Shown here: piece by piece, positions 51,474 through 60,019 of the stretch
How positions within the stretch are numbered: the stretch's first letter is position 1
Layout of the letters: every line of letters begins with the position of its first letter
DNA from: Streptomyces sp. NBC_00273
GTDB lineage: Bacteria > Actinomycetota > Actinomycetes > Streptomycetales > Streptomycetaceae
Reading direction: 5' to 3'
Length of the DNA stretch: 64,000 nt
Assembly (NCBI RefSeq): GCF_036178145.1
Contig: NZ_CP108067.1
Span: forward strand, 8,199,001 to 8,263,000
Notes under the pieces: generated by a model
The model's input: the letters and a program-made list of their open reading frames with translations, nothing else
Database searches by the model: none
What the model was told of the DNA's origin: nothing
Position numbers and translations under genes: made by a program

Positions 51474-52613
51474 ATGAGCCATCCAATCCGGAGGGTCACC
51501 GAACTGGCCCTGGATCGGACAACGGTCACCGCGCTTCGGGCCGCGCTGAAGACCACCGCCGACGAGGTCGTCCAGGCGATCATCGACGAGGTCCCTCCCT
51601 ACGCCAACGCCCTTTCGGGCCGCATGGGCGTCACCATCCGCCGGGCGGTCCGCACCGCCCTGGGGCACTATCTGGACCTCGCGAGCGGGAACGCCACTGG
51701 CGGCGACGCCGGTGACGCGGCCTACGAGCTGGGCCGCGGCGAGGTGCGCGACGGGCGTTCGATGGACGCCCTGCTCAGCGCCTACCGCGTCGGCGCCCGC
51801 GTGGCCTGGCGATGCCTGGCAGCGGGTGCCGTACCCGCAGGTCTGCCTGCCGCCGAGGTCGCCAAGTTCGCCGAGCTGACCTTCGCCTACATCGACGAGC
51901 TCTCCGCCGCGAGCGCCGCGGGCCACGCCGACGAACTGGCCGCCCGGGGCCGGGACCACGAGCGCCACCTGGAACACCTGGCCCGCGACCTCCTCGCCGG
52001 CGCGAGCCCGGACGTGCTGATGGCCTCCGTTCAACGGGCCGGGTGGCAGCCTCCGGTTTCGCTGACCGCCGTCTTGCTGCCCGCCGCCCAGGCCCGGCCT
52101 GCCTACCGCGCGCTCGACCCGAGCACCCTCGTCCTCGACGATCTGCCGGACGCCTTCGGTGTGCTGCTCGTCCCCGATGCCGACCGGTCGCACCTCTTGC
52201 GGCAGCTGACCGACCGCACCGCCGTGGTCGGCCCGGCCCGGCCATGGACTCGTGCGTCCGCCTCGTACGAACGAGCCGCACGCGCGCGCTCCCTCTCCTG
52301 CGATATCCGCGACACCGAGGACCACCTGCCCGAGCTGGTGCTGAGCGCCGACGTGGACGCGTACGCAGACCTGCGGGCCCGAGCCCTCGCACCGTTGCGG
52401 ACCTTGCCCGTCGCGACCGCACGGCGGCTGGAGGAGACGTTGCGGGCGTGGCTGCTGCACCAGGGCAGGCGGGACGAGGTGGCGGCGGCCTTGTTCGTCC
52501 ATCCCCAGACCGTTCGGTACCGGATGTCGCAGCTCCGGGAGCTGTTTCCGGATCTCGCATCGCCACACCGGGTCCTCGAGCTGACACTGGCGGTCGGTCT
52601 TCGGGTCAGCTGA
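51474..52613 (+). CDS. PucR/CdaR-family helix-turn-helix regulator
   Basis: 379 residues. The N-terminal region is an RsbRD-like helical domain (ALKTTADEVVQAIIDEVPPY, YELGRGEVRDGRSMDALLSAYRVGAR). The C-terminal PucR helix-turn-helix is present: RRLEETLRAWLLHQGRRDEV, then LFVHPQTVRYRMSQLREL. PucR family members usually control adjacent catabolic or lipid genes. It diverges from the desaturase operon with 86 bases between start codons, so it is the likely regulator of that operon. Confidence 0.9.
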   Translation: MSHPIRRVTELALDRTTVTALRAALKTTADEVVQAIIDEVPPYANALSGRMGVTIRRAVRTALGHYLDLASGNATGGDAGDAAYELGRGEVRDGRSMDALLSAYRVGARVAWRCLAAGAVPAGLPAAEVAKFAELTFAYIDELSAASAAGHADELAARGRDHERHLEHLARDLLAGASPDVLMASVQRAGWQPPVSLTAVLLPAAQARPAYRALDPSTLVLDDLPDAFGVLLVPDADRSHLLRQLTDRTAVVGPARPWTRASASYERAARARSLSCDIRDTEDHLPELVLSADVDAYADLRARALAPLRTLPVATARRLEETLRAWLLHQGRRDEVAAALFVHPQTVRYRMSQLRELFPDLASPHRVLELTLAVGLRVS

Positions 52614-52732
52614 CGCGTACTTCGACCGTCCGCGACCGAGTTCGCGGGACCGCGTCAGCCAGGGCGTGCCACCCGCCCGGTGAGCTGGGCCTGGTCCGCG
52701 ACCGACAACCGTGTCGAGCGGGTCGCGCCGAC

Positions 52733-52766
52733 GGCGCCTGACGGGCGAAAGTCCAGGTCAGGCGCC
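52733..52766. repeat. Hairpin repeat, copy 1 (GGCGCCTGAC / GTCAGGCGCC)
   Basis: 10-bp perfect arms and a 14-base loop. The same element with identical arms and 11 of 14 matching loop bases occurs at 55636-55669 in the same orientation. Copy 1 lies seven bases past the point where the asnB remnant loses homology. Confidence 0.75.
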
Positions 52767-52773
52767 ATCGGAG

Positions 52774-52971
52774 TACCTCACCGCTGAAGGTCAGCACCGC
52801 CTGCGTGCGCCGGTCCCGTTCGGCGGTCACCGGCTGACGTCCGCCCTCCAGGTCGATGACGGAGGGACGACGGTGACCAATGGCGGCGTGCTGATCACTC
52901 CACACGCCTTCGGCGTCGGGACCGCGGCACGCCCTCGTCTGGGTCATGGCGTCGACGATGGCGCGCTCCAT
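52774..52971 (-). pseudogene. Remnant of asparagine synthase (glutamine-hydrolysing, AsnB), internal N-terminal piece
   Basis: The minus strand reads ERAIVDAMTQTRACRGPDAE, then GVWSDQHAAIGHRRPSVIDL, then EGGRQPVTAE and VLTFSGEV. This matches the glutaminase domain of AsnB (family form MACRGPDAEG-W-----ALGHRRL-IDLEGG-QP). The first 15 residues, including the catalytic Cys at position 2, are missing, and homology stops abruptly after SGEV. The rest of the 394-base gap holds nothing else apart from the adjacent hairpin. It is truncated at both ends and cannot be functional. Confidence 0.75.
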
Positions 52972-53007
52972 GCGCCGGGGCGGACGGCCGCCCCGATCGC
53001 GGTGTGG

Positions 53008-54225
53008 CTAGGAGGCCTCGGGCCACGCGTACCTTCCGGCCCAGTGGGCCCAGGCCACGAGGACCATCAGGACGGCTGCCAGTCCGCCCAGGACCATGAC
53101 TGCGGAGGGCGAGGAGCGGTCGAGGACAGCCCCTCCGACCAAGGCTCCGATGGAGATCGTGGCCTGGAAGGAGGCGGTGAAGAGGACCGAGGACGCCTCG
53201 GGGGAGTCCGGGGCGGCCTTGGAGAACCAGGTCTGGGAGCAGACCGGGACAGCGCCGTAGGCGACGCCCCAGACGACCAGCAGTGCCACTGCGCCGGCAT
53301 CCGAGTGCCCCAGGACGGGCAGGAGGAGGGTCGCGCCGGCGATCAGCGCGGCGGCCGTGGCGAAGGTGGACCGCGGGTAGCGTCCCGCCGTGGCTCCGCC
53401 CAGGAAGTTGCCGGCGATGCCGGCCGCTCCGTAGACGAGCAGGTAGACCGTGATGAGACCCGAACTGACACGGGTCACCTGCTCCAGGAACGGGGTGACG
53501 TAGGTGTACGTGCCGAAGTGGGCGAGCACGACGAGGAAGGTCATGACCAGGGCGAAGCGGGTGTTGACGCTTCGGAGCATTCCACCGAGGACGTCGAGGC
53601 GCGTCGCCTGGCCGGAAGGCAGGGGCGGGACGACCACGAGCAGCAGCACGAGGACGGCCAGCGTGAAGCCGCCCATGACGAGGAACGCCGTCCGCCAGCC
53701 CGCGATGTCACCGATGAACGTGCCCAGCGGCACGCCGAGTACGGAGCCGAGCGGTACGGCGGAGAAGATCACCGAGGTCGCGCGGCCCACGGACTTCGCG
53801 GGAACCAGCTGGCTGGCGAGCCCGGCGCCGATGGACCAGAATCCGCCGATGGTGATGCCCACCATGACGCGGGAGATCAGGACCAGCCAGTAGCTCGAGG
53901 CGACGGCGGCCAGGAAGTTGGCCAGCGCCAGCAGCAGGATGAACACACCCAGCATGACCCGCCGGTCGATCCGCCCTGTGGCCACGGTGACCACGGGGGC
54001 CGAGACCGCGGCGAGGAATCCTGGCATAGTCATCATGAGACCAGCCATTCCGTCCGAAATGGTGAAACTCGATCCGATCGACGTGAGAAGGCCGATCGGA
54101 AGAATCTCGGTCGTGACGATGGAGAAGATCCCTAGCATTACCGAAATGACGGCCAGCCAGGAGGCGAACGGCGAGCGGTCCGCCGGTGCGGGGGATTGGA
54201 CAGAAGTGGTGGTTGCTGTGGACAT
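53008..54225 (-). CDS. MFS transporter, DHA1 sugar/drug efflux type
   Basis: 405 residues with 12 hydrophobic helices. The early motif ITTEILPIGLLTSIGSSF-like stretch (here VTTEILPIGLLTSIG) and GRIDRRVMLG in loop 2-3 fit the AraJ/SotB/Cml efflux group. The gene lies between two gene remnants (asnB piece downstream, glycan-binding domain piece farther upstream), so it may have arrived with a rearrangement. An inverted repeat ATCAC-N12-GTGAT (54247-54268) upstream could be an operator. Substrate unknown. Confidence 0.9.
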   Translation of the reverse strand: MSTATTTSVQSPAPADRSPFASWLAVISVMLGIFSIVTTEILPIGLLTSIGSSFTISDGMAGLMMTMPGFLAAVSAPVVTVATGRIDRRVMLGVFILLLALANFLAAVASSYWLVLISRVMVGITIGGFWSIGAGLASQLVPAKSVGRATSVIFSAVPLGSVLGVPLGTFIGDIAGWRTAFLVMGGFTLAVLVLLLVVVPPLPSGQATRLDVLGGMLRSVNTRFALVMTFLVVLAHFGTYTYVTPFLEQVTRVSSGLITVYLLVYGAAGIAGNFLGGATAGRYPRSTFATAAALIAGATLLLPVLGHSDAGAVALLVVWGVAYGAVPVCSQTWFSKAAPDSPEASSVLFTASFQATISIGALVGGAVLDRSSPSAVMVLGGLAAVLMVLVAWAHWAGRYAWPEAS

Positions 54226-54654
54226 GAATCCCGTCCTGAGTTGGGCATCACATGCAGAGTTGCGTGATCTCTAGCCCAGCAGGAACGGGCACCATCTTCT
54301 GGCAGGTTACCGACACCAACAACCGGCCCCTTGAGGCGTCGAGAGTGATCCGGCTGCACCCGAAGAATCACCAGTTCCGGTGTTTCAGTAGGTCAATGGG
54401 TTTCTTCACGTGTCGGATCGGGTCGTTCGTCATGATGCGGCGCGCGGGAGGCGCTGCGTGGCTCGCGACGACCTGGCCAAGTCGAGAAACCGTCCGCGCA
54501 GGAAAATCGTCGCGTGAAGGTTCACGTCGCGAACTTGCCAGACTGCGACTCGATTCGATGTTGTTCTGGTTCTCCCGCGTCGCATCTCGTGCCGCTGCGC
54601 CGCCACAGTGGGCGTGTCGGTCCGACGAGGTCGTCTGCTGAATTGAGGAGAAGA
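54226..54654. other. Non-coding region upstream of MFS gene and small gene
   Basis: 429 bases that are clearly lower in GC than the surroundings. No frame has good codon bias. It holds the promoter side of the MFS gene, the inverted repeat at 54247-54268, and the ribosome site of the small gene at its right end. Confidence 0.4.
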
Positions 54655-54903
54655 GTGTTCGAGCCTGAAGAGGTAATCCGAAAGAACGTGCAGGAGAAGG
54701 CGGCGGGACTCGACCGCGACGGTGTCTCCGCACAGAAGCGAGAGGCGCAACGCAGGTACGATGCCAGCATGCCGGGGTATTGCGTCGAGCTGGTCATGCG
54801 ACGGGAACAGCTGGACGAGTACGTCAAGGAATGGCAGCGCGTACTTGACGAGATGACCGAGCGCGGCATCGAACGCTTCCTCCCCGTCGACGAGAAGGCC
54901 TGA
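54655..54903 (+). CDS. Small charged protein of unknown function
   Basis: 82 residues from GTG 54655, with GAGGAG four bases upstream. The sequence is rich in Glu, Arg and Lys with a long helical C-terminus (MRREQLDEYVKEWQRVLDEM). There is a single central PGYCVELV strand-like stretch. No family recognised. The ribosome site and codon use support a real gene. Confidence 0.5.
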   Translation: MFEPEEVIRKNVQEKAAGLDRDGVSAQKREAQRRYDASMPGYCVELVMRREQLDEYVKEWQRVLDEMTERGIERFLPVDEKA

Positions 54904-55064
54904 CGGGACGACACCGTCCGCATCCGATCCGTCGTGCACTGCGCACCGGACGCCGGACAGGAGCATGCGCGAGGCCGGGGCGCACCTGCGCGGATGCCCC
55001 GGTCGGATGGTTCAGGACGGCAGCCCCCAGGGCTGAGTTCAGGCACTTTCTCTCGTACCGCTAG

Positions 55065-55451
55065 AAGAATCCCAGCAAGATCAGCAACAGCTGGTGGGGC
55101 CCCGGCGTCTCGCAGTCCGCCGACGGGGAGTGGATAGAGGCGCGCTTCAACGAACCCACCCGCCTGCTGGACATCCTGATCACGTCCGGCATCTCCACCA
55201 AGGCTTCGGACCTCTCCGAGGCCGCGCTGCCGCACCGCATGGACGCGATCATCATCACGGCCGACGGGAAGCAGACCACGCGCCAGATCACACTCGACCA
55301 GGTGAGCGGGCCGCAACAGCGCAAGTTCCGGGCGCAGAACGTCGTCAGCGTCAGGTTCGTCATCCGCTCGGCGTTCAACGTGGGCGCCGAGAGGCAGGTC
55401 TCGATAGCCGAGATCGAGTTCTTCACCCGCGCCACGACCAGCGGTACCTAA
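55065..55451 (+). pseudogene. C-terminal fragment of a protein with a discoidin-like (NADase-type) glycan-binding domain
   Basis: Directly after an in-frame stop at 55062-55064 the frame reads KISNSWWGPGVSQSADGEWI, then EARFNEPTRLLDILITSGIS, RKFRAQNVVSVRFVIRSAF and VSIAEIEFF, ending at 55451. This is the beta-sandwich C-terminal domain found in Streptomyces membrane proteins with zinc-ribbon starts. There is no start codon, signal or N-terminal half, so it is a broken gene end. The remaining part of 54904-55682 has no other gene. Confidence 0.6.
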
Positions 55452-55635
55452 TGTTCTGAGTCGCGAGTTCCGTTCAGATGCGAGGGCTTGGCCCAACTCG
55501 GCGCCCCACCGCAGGCGGCGGGGCGCCGAGTTGGCCCGGTCTTCTGCGTGGACGAGATGCCCGTGACGGGTCCGGAAGTGCTGGTCAGATGCGGCATAGG
55601 CGTGGGAGAAGAGCGCTTCGAGCGGGTCAAGGCAA

Positions 55636-55669
55636 GGCGCCTGACGGCAGAAAGGCCAGGTCAGGCGCC
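55636..55669. repeat. Hairpin repeat, copy 2, likely terminator of the aldehyde dehydrogenase gene
   Basis: Identical 10-bp arms and a similar 14-base loop to copy 1 (52733-52766). It begins 14 bases beyond the aldehyde dehydrogenase stop in the direction of that gene, so here it probably terminates transcription. Confidence 0.75.
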
Positions 55670-55682
55670 CTTCCTCGTGCCT

Positions 55683-57206
55683 CTAGAAGAAGCCGAGGCG
55701 CTTCGGCGAGTAGGAGACCAGCATGTTTTTGGTCTGCTGGTAGTGCTCCAGCATCATCTTGTGGGTCTCGCGGCCGATGCCCGACTGCTTGTATCCGCCG
55801 AAGGCGGCGTGTGCCGGGTAGGCGTGGTAGCAGTTCGTCCAGACGCGGCCCGCCTGGATCGCGCGGCCCGCGCGGTAGGCGGTGTTGATGTCCCGCGTCC
55901 AGACGCCCGCGCCCAGGCCGTAGGCCGTGTCGTTCGCGATCCGTAGGGCGTCGTCGAAGTCCTGGAACGAGGTCACCGACACCACCGGCCCGAAGATCTC
56001 CTCCTGGAAGATCCGCATCCGGTTGTCGCCCTCGAAGATGGTCGGTTGGACGTAGAAGCCACCCGCAAGGTCACCTTCCAGGTGCCGGCGCTCGCCGCCC
56101 GTGAGGATCTTCGCGCCCTCCCGCTGGCCGATCTCCACGTACGACAGGACCTTCTTCAGCTGCTCCTCCGAGGCCTGCGCCCCGATCATCGTGTCCGTGT
56201 CCAGGGGGTGCCCCGGCACGATCAGTTCGGTACGGGCCACCGCCGCGTCGAGGAAGTCCCCGTACCGGCCCTGCTCGATCAGCGCGCGCGACGGGCTCGT
56301 GCACACCTCGCCCTGGTTGAGGGCGAACATGGTGAAGCCCTCCAGGGCCTTGTCCCGCAGGTCGTCGTCCGTCGACCAGATGTCGTCGAAGAAGAGGTTC
56401 GGGCTCTTGCCGCCGAGTTCCAGGGTGACCGGCTTCAGGTGCTCGGCCGCGTACTGCATGATCAGCCGGCCGGTGGCGGTCTCCCCCGTGAAGGCGATCT
56501 TCGCCACCCGAGGGCTGGACGCGAGCGGCTTGCCCGCCTCCTCCCCGAAGCCGTTGACGATGTTGACCACGCCCGGCGGCAGCAGGTCCGCCACCAGGCC
56601 CAGCCAGTAGTGCACCGACACCGGGGTCTGCTCGGCCGGCTTCAGCACCACCGTGTTCCCGGCCGCCAGCGCCGGGGCCAGCTTCCACACCGCCATCAGG
56701 ATCGGGAAGTTCCACGGGATGATCTGTCCGACCACGCCCAGCGGTTCGTGGAAGTGGTAGGCGACGGTGTCGTCGTCGATCTGGCTCAGCGCGCCCTCCT
56801 GCGCGCGCAGGGCTCCCGCGAAGTACCGGAACTGGTCGACGGCCAGGGGCAGGTCGGCCGCCAGGGTCTCCCGCACCGGCTTGCCGTTCTCCCAGGTCTC
56901 CGCGACCGCGAGGGCCTCCAGGTGCTGCTCCGTCCGGTCCGCGATGCGCAGCAGGATCGACGCCCGCTCGGTGACCGACGTACGCCCCCACGCGGGCGCC
57001 GCCGCGTGGGCCGCGTCCAGCGCCCGCTCCACGTCCTCGGCCGTGCCCCGGGCGACCTCCGTGAAGACCTGGCCGTTGACGGGGGAGGGGTTCTCGAAGT
57101 ACCGGCCGCGGGCGGGCGGAACGTACTCGCCGCCGATGAAGTGGTCGTAGCGGGACGCGTACGACATGAGCGCCCCCTCGGTACCGGGCGCAGCGTAGCG
57201 GGCCAT
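55683..57206 (-). CDS. Aldehyde dehydrogenase (ExaC/AldB-like, acetaldehyde/chloroacetaldehyde type)
   Basis: 507 residues from ATG 57206 (GGGGAGGAC upstream; ATG 57167 is a later option). ALDH landmarks: [19 protein letters not shown], the catalytic Glu in LELGGKSPN, the catalytic Cys in [23 protein letters not shown] near the end, and the terminal [12 protein letters not shown] typical of the ExaC/AldB subfamily that oxidises short aldehydes. Its regulator is encoded 54 bases upstream on the same strand. Cytoplasmic NAD(P)-dependent enzyme. Confidence 0.94.
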   Translation of the reverse strand: MARYAAPGTEGALMSYASRYDHFIGGEYVPPARGRYFENPSPVNGQVFTEVARGTAEDVERALDAAHAAAPAWGRTSVTERASILLRIADRTEQHLEALAVAETWENGKPVRETLAADLPLAVDQFRYFAGALRAQEGALSQIDDDTVAYHFHEPLGVVGQIIPWNFPILMAVWKLAPALAAGNTVVLKPAEQTPVSVHYWLGLVADLLPPGVVNIVNGFGEEAGKPLASSPRVAKIAFTGETATGRLIMQYAAEHLKPVTLELGGKSPNLFFDDIWSTDDDLRDKALEGFTMFALNQGEVCTSPSRALIEQGRYGDFLDAAVARTELIVPGHPLDTDTMIGAQASEEQLKKVLSYVEIGQREGAKILTGGERRHLEGDLAGGFYVQPTIFEGDNRMRIFQEEIFGPVVSVTSFQDFDDALRIANDTAYGLGAGVWTRDINTAYRAGRAIQAGRVWTNCYHAYPAHAAFGGYKQSGIGRETHKMMLEHYQQTKNMLVSYSPKRLGFF

Positions 57207-57260
57207 GGTGTCCTCCCCTTGCCGGGCGCCGGCCGCCGTCGGACAGCGCTCGGGCCGAGG

Positions 57261-58568
57261 CTAGGAGCGGGCAGGTTGCGGATACGTTGCACGCCGCCGT
57301 CCGCCGGGGTCAGGGCGCGCGCCGAGCTCCCGGTCCAGGGCGTGCACGCGGGCCAGCGCGGCCGGTCGGCGCTCCGGGGGCAGCGCGGCCGCCAGCGCCC
57401 GCCACGCCTGCGGGTCGTCCGCGCCCCACGGGCTGCACACCCAGTCGGTCAGCAGCCCGGTATCCGCCCGCGCGATCACGGCCGCCCGCGCCTGGTCCTC
57501 GATCCGGCGCCGCAGCCGGACGATGCCCGGCGCGGTGGAGCCCGGCAGCAGGGGGCCGGGGTAGTGGTGGAGGGCCGCGGACACCGCCCCGGCGGCCAAC
57601 TGCCGTGTCAGGAGGGTGAAATCCGCCCCCAACGGACCGGCCGTGCGATACGGGCGCGAAAGCGGCGCCGACGGCCCCAGCAGGGCGCGCAGCCGGGAGA
57701 TCTCTGCGCGCAACGTCACCGGTGACACCGACTCGTCCTCGTACAGGGCGATCGCCAGCTCCTCGCCGGACAAGCCCTCGGGATGGTGCGCGAGCAGCGC
57801 CATGATCTCACTGTGCCGCCGCCCGAGCCGGAACTTGCGACCGGCGGTGACCAGCAGTGCCTCGTCCCGGCCGAGGGCGGCGAGGGTGTCCCCGGCGGCC
57901 GGCGCATCCGGTTCGAGCAGGGTCAACTGGGCTTCCGCCGCCCGGGCCACCGCCCGTACGAAGCCGAGGGAGTGCGGGTGGGCCAGGCCGTCGCCCCCGG
58001 TGATGTCCACCGCGCCCAGCAGCCTGCCCGTCCGCGGATCGCGCACCGGGGCCGCCGCGCAGGTCCACGGGTGCACCCGGCGGCTGAAGTGCTCGGCCCC
58101 GAAGACCTGCACGGGCTCGCCCGTCGCGACCGCCGTCCCCGGCGCGTTGGTCCCCATCGCCGACTCCGCCCAGCGCGCACCCGGGACGAAGCCGAGGCCC
58201 TCGGCCCTGCGCAGGGTTCCCGGCTCGCCCTCCACCCACAGCAGGCTGCCCCGTGCGTCGCACACCGCCAGCAGATGCGCCCCGTGCGCGGCGAACGCCC
58301 CCACGAGATCCCGGAACAGCGGCATCACCCGGGCCAGCGGGTGCTCCTCGCGGTACGAGCGCAGCTCTGCCTCCGCGAGCTCCACCCGGGGTGCGCACTC
58401 CGGGCTGAGCCGGGCCCGCGCGCACCGCCGCCAGGATCGTGCGATGACCGCCCGGACCGGGCCCTCGACCCGCCCGTCCCGGGTGAACGCGGCATGGGCC
58501 CGCCGCAGTTCGCGCGTGCGCGCGGCCGGATCGGCCCCGCCGGCCAGCGCCACCGACGGATCGCCCAT
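57261..58568 (-). CDS. GAF-domain transcriptional regulator (AcoR-like, no sigma-54 domain), likely aldehyde dehydrogenase activator
   Basis: 435 residues from ATG 58568 (GGGAGGG upstream). The N-terminal helix RAVIARSWRRCARARLSPEC and the GAF region (LLAVCDARGSLLWVEGE, WAESAMGTNAPGTAVATGEP, HPWTCAAAPVRDP) match the acetoin-regulator (AcoR) sensor part. Instead of an AAA+ module, the C-terminus has a winged-helix-like region (LRAEISRLRALLGPSAPLS). Such proteins sit next to exaC-like aldehyde dehydrogenases in actinomycetes and probably activate them on alcohol or aldehyde. It is on the same strand, directly upstream. Confidence 0.85.
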   Translation of the reverse strand: MGDPSVALAGGADPAARTRELRRAHAAFTRDGRVEGPVRAVIARSWRRCARARLSPECAPRVELAEAELRSYREEHPLARVMPLFRDLVGAFAAHGAHLLAVCDARGSLLWVEGEPGTLRRAEGLGFVPGARWAESAMGTNAPGTAVATGEPVQVFGAEHFSRRVHPWTCAAAPVRDPRTGRLLGAVDITGGDGLAHPHSLGFVRAVARAAEAQLTLLEPDAPAAGDTLAALGRDEALLVTAGRKFRLGRRHSEIMALLAHHPEGLSGEELAIALYEDESVSPVTLRAEISRLRALLGPSAPLSRPYRTAGPLGADFTLLTRQLAAGAVSAALHHYPGPLLPGSTAPGIVRLRRRIEDQARAAVIARADTGLLTDWVCSPWGADDPQAWRALAAALPPERRPAALARVHALDRELGARPDPGGRRRATYPQPARS

Positions 58569-58595
58569 GTCACCCTCCCGAGGTGCCGCGGTACG

Positions 58596-58659
58596 GAGCA
58601 ACGCAGCTGCCGAGTTGCCGAACTGCGGAGTTGCCGAGCTACGGCGCTACGGAGCTGCG
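58596..58659. repeat. Degenerate 16-bp tandem repeat upstream of the GAF regulator
   Basis: Four head-to-tail 16-base units (GAGCAACGCAGCTGCC, GAGTTGCCGAACTGCG, GAGTTGCCGAGCTACG, GCGCTACGGAGCTGCG). The repeat lies 28 bases above the regulator start and is not coding on either strand. Confidence 0.6.
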
Positions 58660-58750
58660 GAGCGTCCCCATCGTCGTCCCGGTACCGGGTCCCGGCAAGC
58701 CGTACGTCGGCCAGGGCGCCGGCGGTACGCGGCCAGCGCGGGCCGAAACC

Positions 58751-60016
58751 TCATGGGGCGGGATCGGCCTCCAGCGCCGAGGCCGGGTCCGGGGCGGAGG
58801 GCCCCGACGGGATCCACCGACCCGCCGCGCGACGGTACGGCCACCAGCGCCCCTCCCGGCCCAGCCGGAGCTGGCGGTCGGTGCCCGCCTCCGTCCAGCG
58901 GGCGCGGACCCGGCGGAGCACCGGAGCCTCCTCGTCCGCCCAGGCTGAGGCCAGGGCCGATCCGGCACGGGCCAGTTCGCTCCGGCCCGGCGTCCAGTCG
59001 TCCTCCAGCGCCGCCAGACCCGGGGCCGCGCCGAAGCCCCAGGCGCGTACGGCCAGTTCCATCTCGGCCCGGCTGCGCCCGGTAGCCGCCGCCAGGCGGG
59101 AGCGGACCCGGAAGTCACCGGTCTCCGCGGCGAGTCGTACGGCGTCTTCGGCGCGCGTGAGCGGGGCCGCCGGGGCACGGTCGGCGTGTCCCGGAGCCAG
59201 CGCCTCCGCGAGCCGCCGATGGGCCTCGGTCGCGGCCGCCCGTGCCAGGAACTCCACCGCGTCCACGTCGAGTCCCGTTTCCGCTTCGGTCTCCGTGTCC
59301 AGGGTCGGGGGATGGCCCGGCGCCCGTGGCAGCCCCGGCAGTGGGGGCAGGGCAGGACGGGCAGCGCCCGCCGCGAAGACCTCCGCCGCCGGGACCCCCT
59401 CGTCGGCGGGCGCCTGCGGAGCGTCTGCGTCAGCTTTCGCCTCCGCCGTGCTCCGCTCCGCCAGTTCGTCCACCAGCTCGCGCTCGCCCCGGCCCCGCAG
59501 GAGCAGCAGCACGAACGGGTCCTGGTCCAGCAGCCGGGCCACCTGGTAGCAGAGTGCGGCCGTGTGCGGGCAGTGGTCCCACTCGCCGCAGTCGCAGCGC
59601 GGGTCGAGGTCCCCTATGCCAGGCAGCAGCTCCACCCCGGCCGCGGCCGCGTCCTCGGCGAGTTCCGGCGGCACTTCCCGGTCGAGCAGCGCCGCGATGT
59701 GCCCGGCCTCCGCGGCGGCCAGATCCAGCAGGCGATCCCATTCCGCTTCCGTGAACTCCTGCACCAGCACGTCCGTCCGGTGCGCCGACCCGTCCGGATC
59801 GCGCACCACCGCGGTGAGCCCGCCGGGGCGCACCGACACCGCGCCGACGGCGCCCGCGCGCGCGTACCGGCGACCCTGCTTGACGTGCTTCCCGTCCAGC
59901 GCGCTGTCCTCCAGGGCGCGCAGCCAGGCATGGCCCCACCAGGTGTCGGCGAACGCGCGGCCGTGGGTGGGCGGCACGACCGGGAAGGTCTTCTCGTAGG
60001 GGTCTCGGGTGTTCAT
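58751..60016 (-). CDS. SWIM zinc-finger protein, partner of the SNF2 helicase
   Basis: 421 residues. The SWIM finger is CDCGEWDHCPH at about residues 140-150 (CxC-x(n)-CxH), followed by hydrophobic helices. An early segment FADTWWGHAWLRALED is conserved in this family. The middle is Ala/Pro/Asp-rich and the C-terminus has WTEAGTDRQLRLGREGRWWP. It follows the SNF2 gene with only a 3-base gap (TGA to ATG), a common actinobacterial pairing; the pair probably remodels nucleic acid-protein complexes, but no biochemical role is established. Confidence 0.88.
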   Translation of the reverse strand: MNTRDPYEKTFPVVPPTHGRAFADTWWGHAWLRALEDSALDGKHVKQGRRYARAGAVGAVSVRPGGLTAVVRDPDGSAHRTDVLVQEFTEAEWDRLLDLAAAEAGHIAALLDREVPPELAEDAAAAGVELLPGIGDLDPRCDCGEWDHCPHTAALCYQVARLLDQDPFVLLLLRGRGERELVDELAERSTAEAKADADAPQAPADEGVPAAEVFAAGAARPALPPLPGLPRAPGHPPTLDTETEAETGLDVDAVEFLARAAATEAHRRLAEALAPGHADRAPAAPLTRAEDAVRLAAETGDFRVRSRLAAATGRSRAEMELAVRAWGFGAAPGLAALEDDWTPGRSELARAGSALASAWADEEAPVLRRVRARWTEAGTDRQLRLGREGRWWPYRRAAGRWIPSGPSAPDPASALEADPAP

Positions 60017-60019
60017 CGC

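Noticed and set aside
54252..54641. Plus-strand frame upstream of the small charged protein
   Set aside because: Overlaps the MFS promoter region, has mixed composition with no family resemblance or ribosome site.
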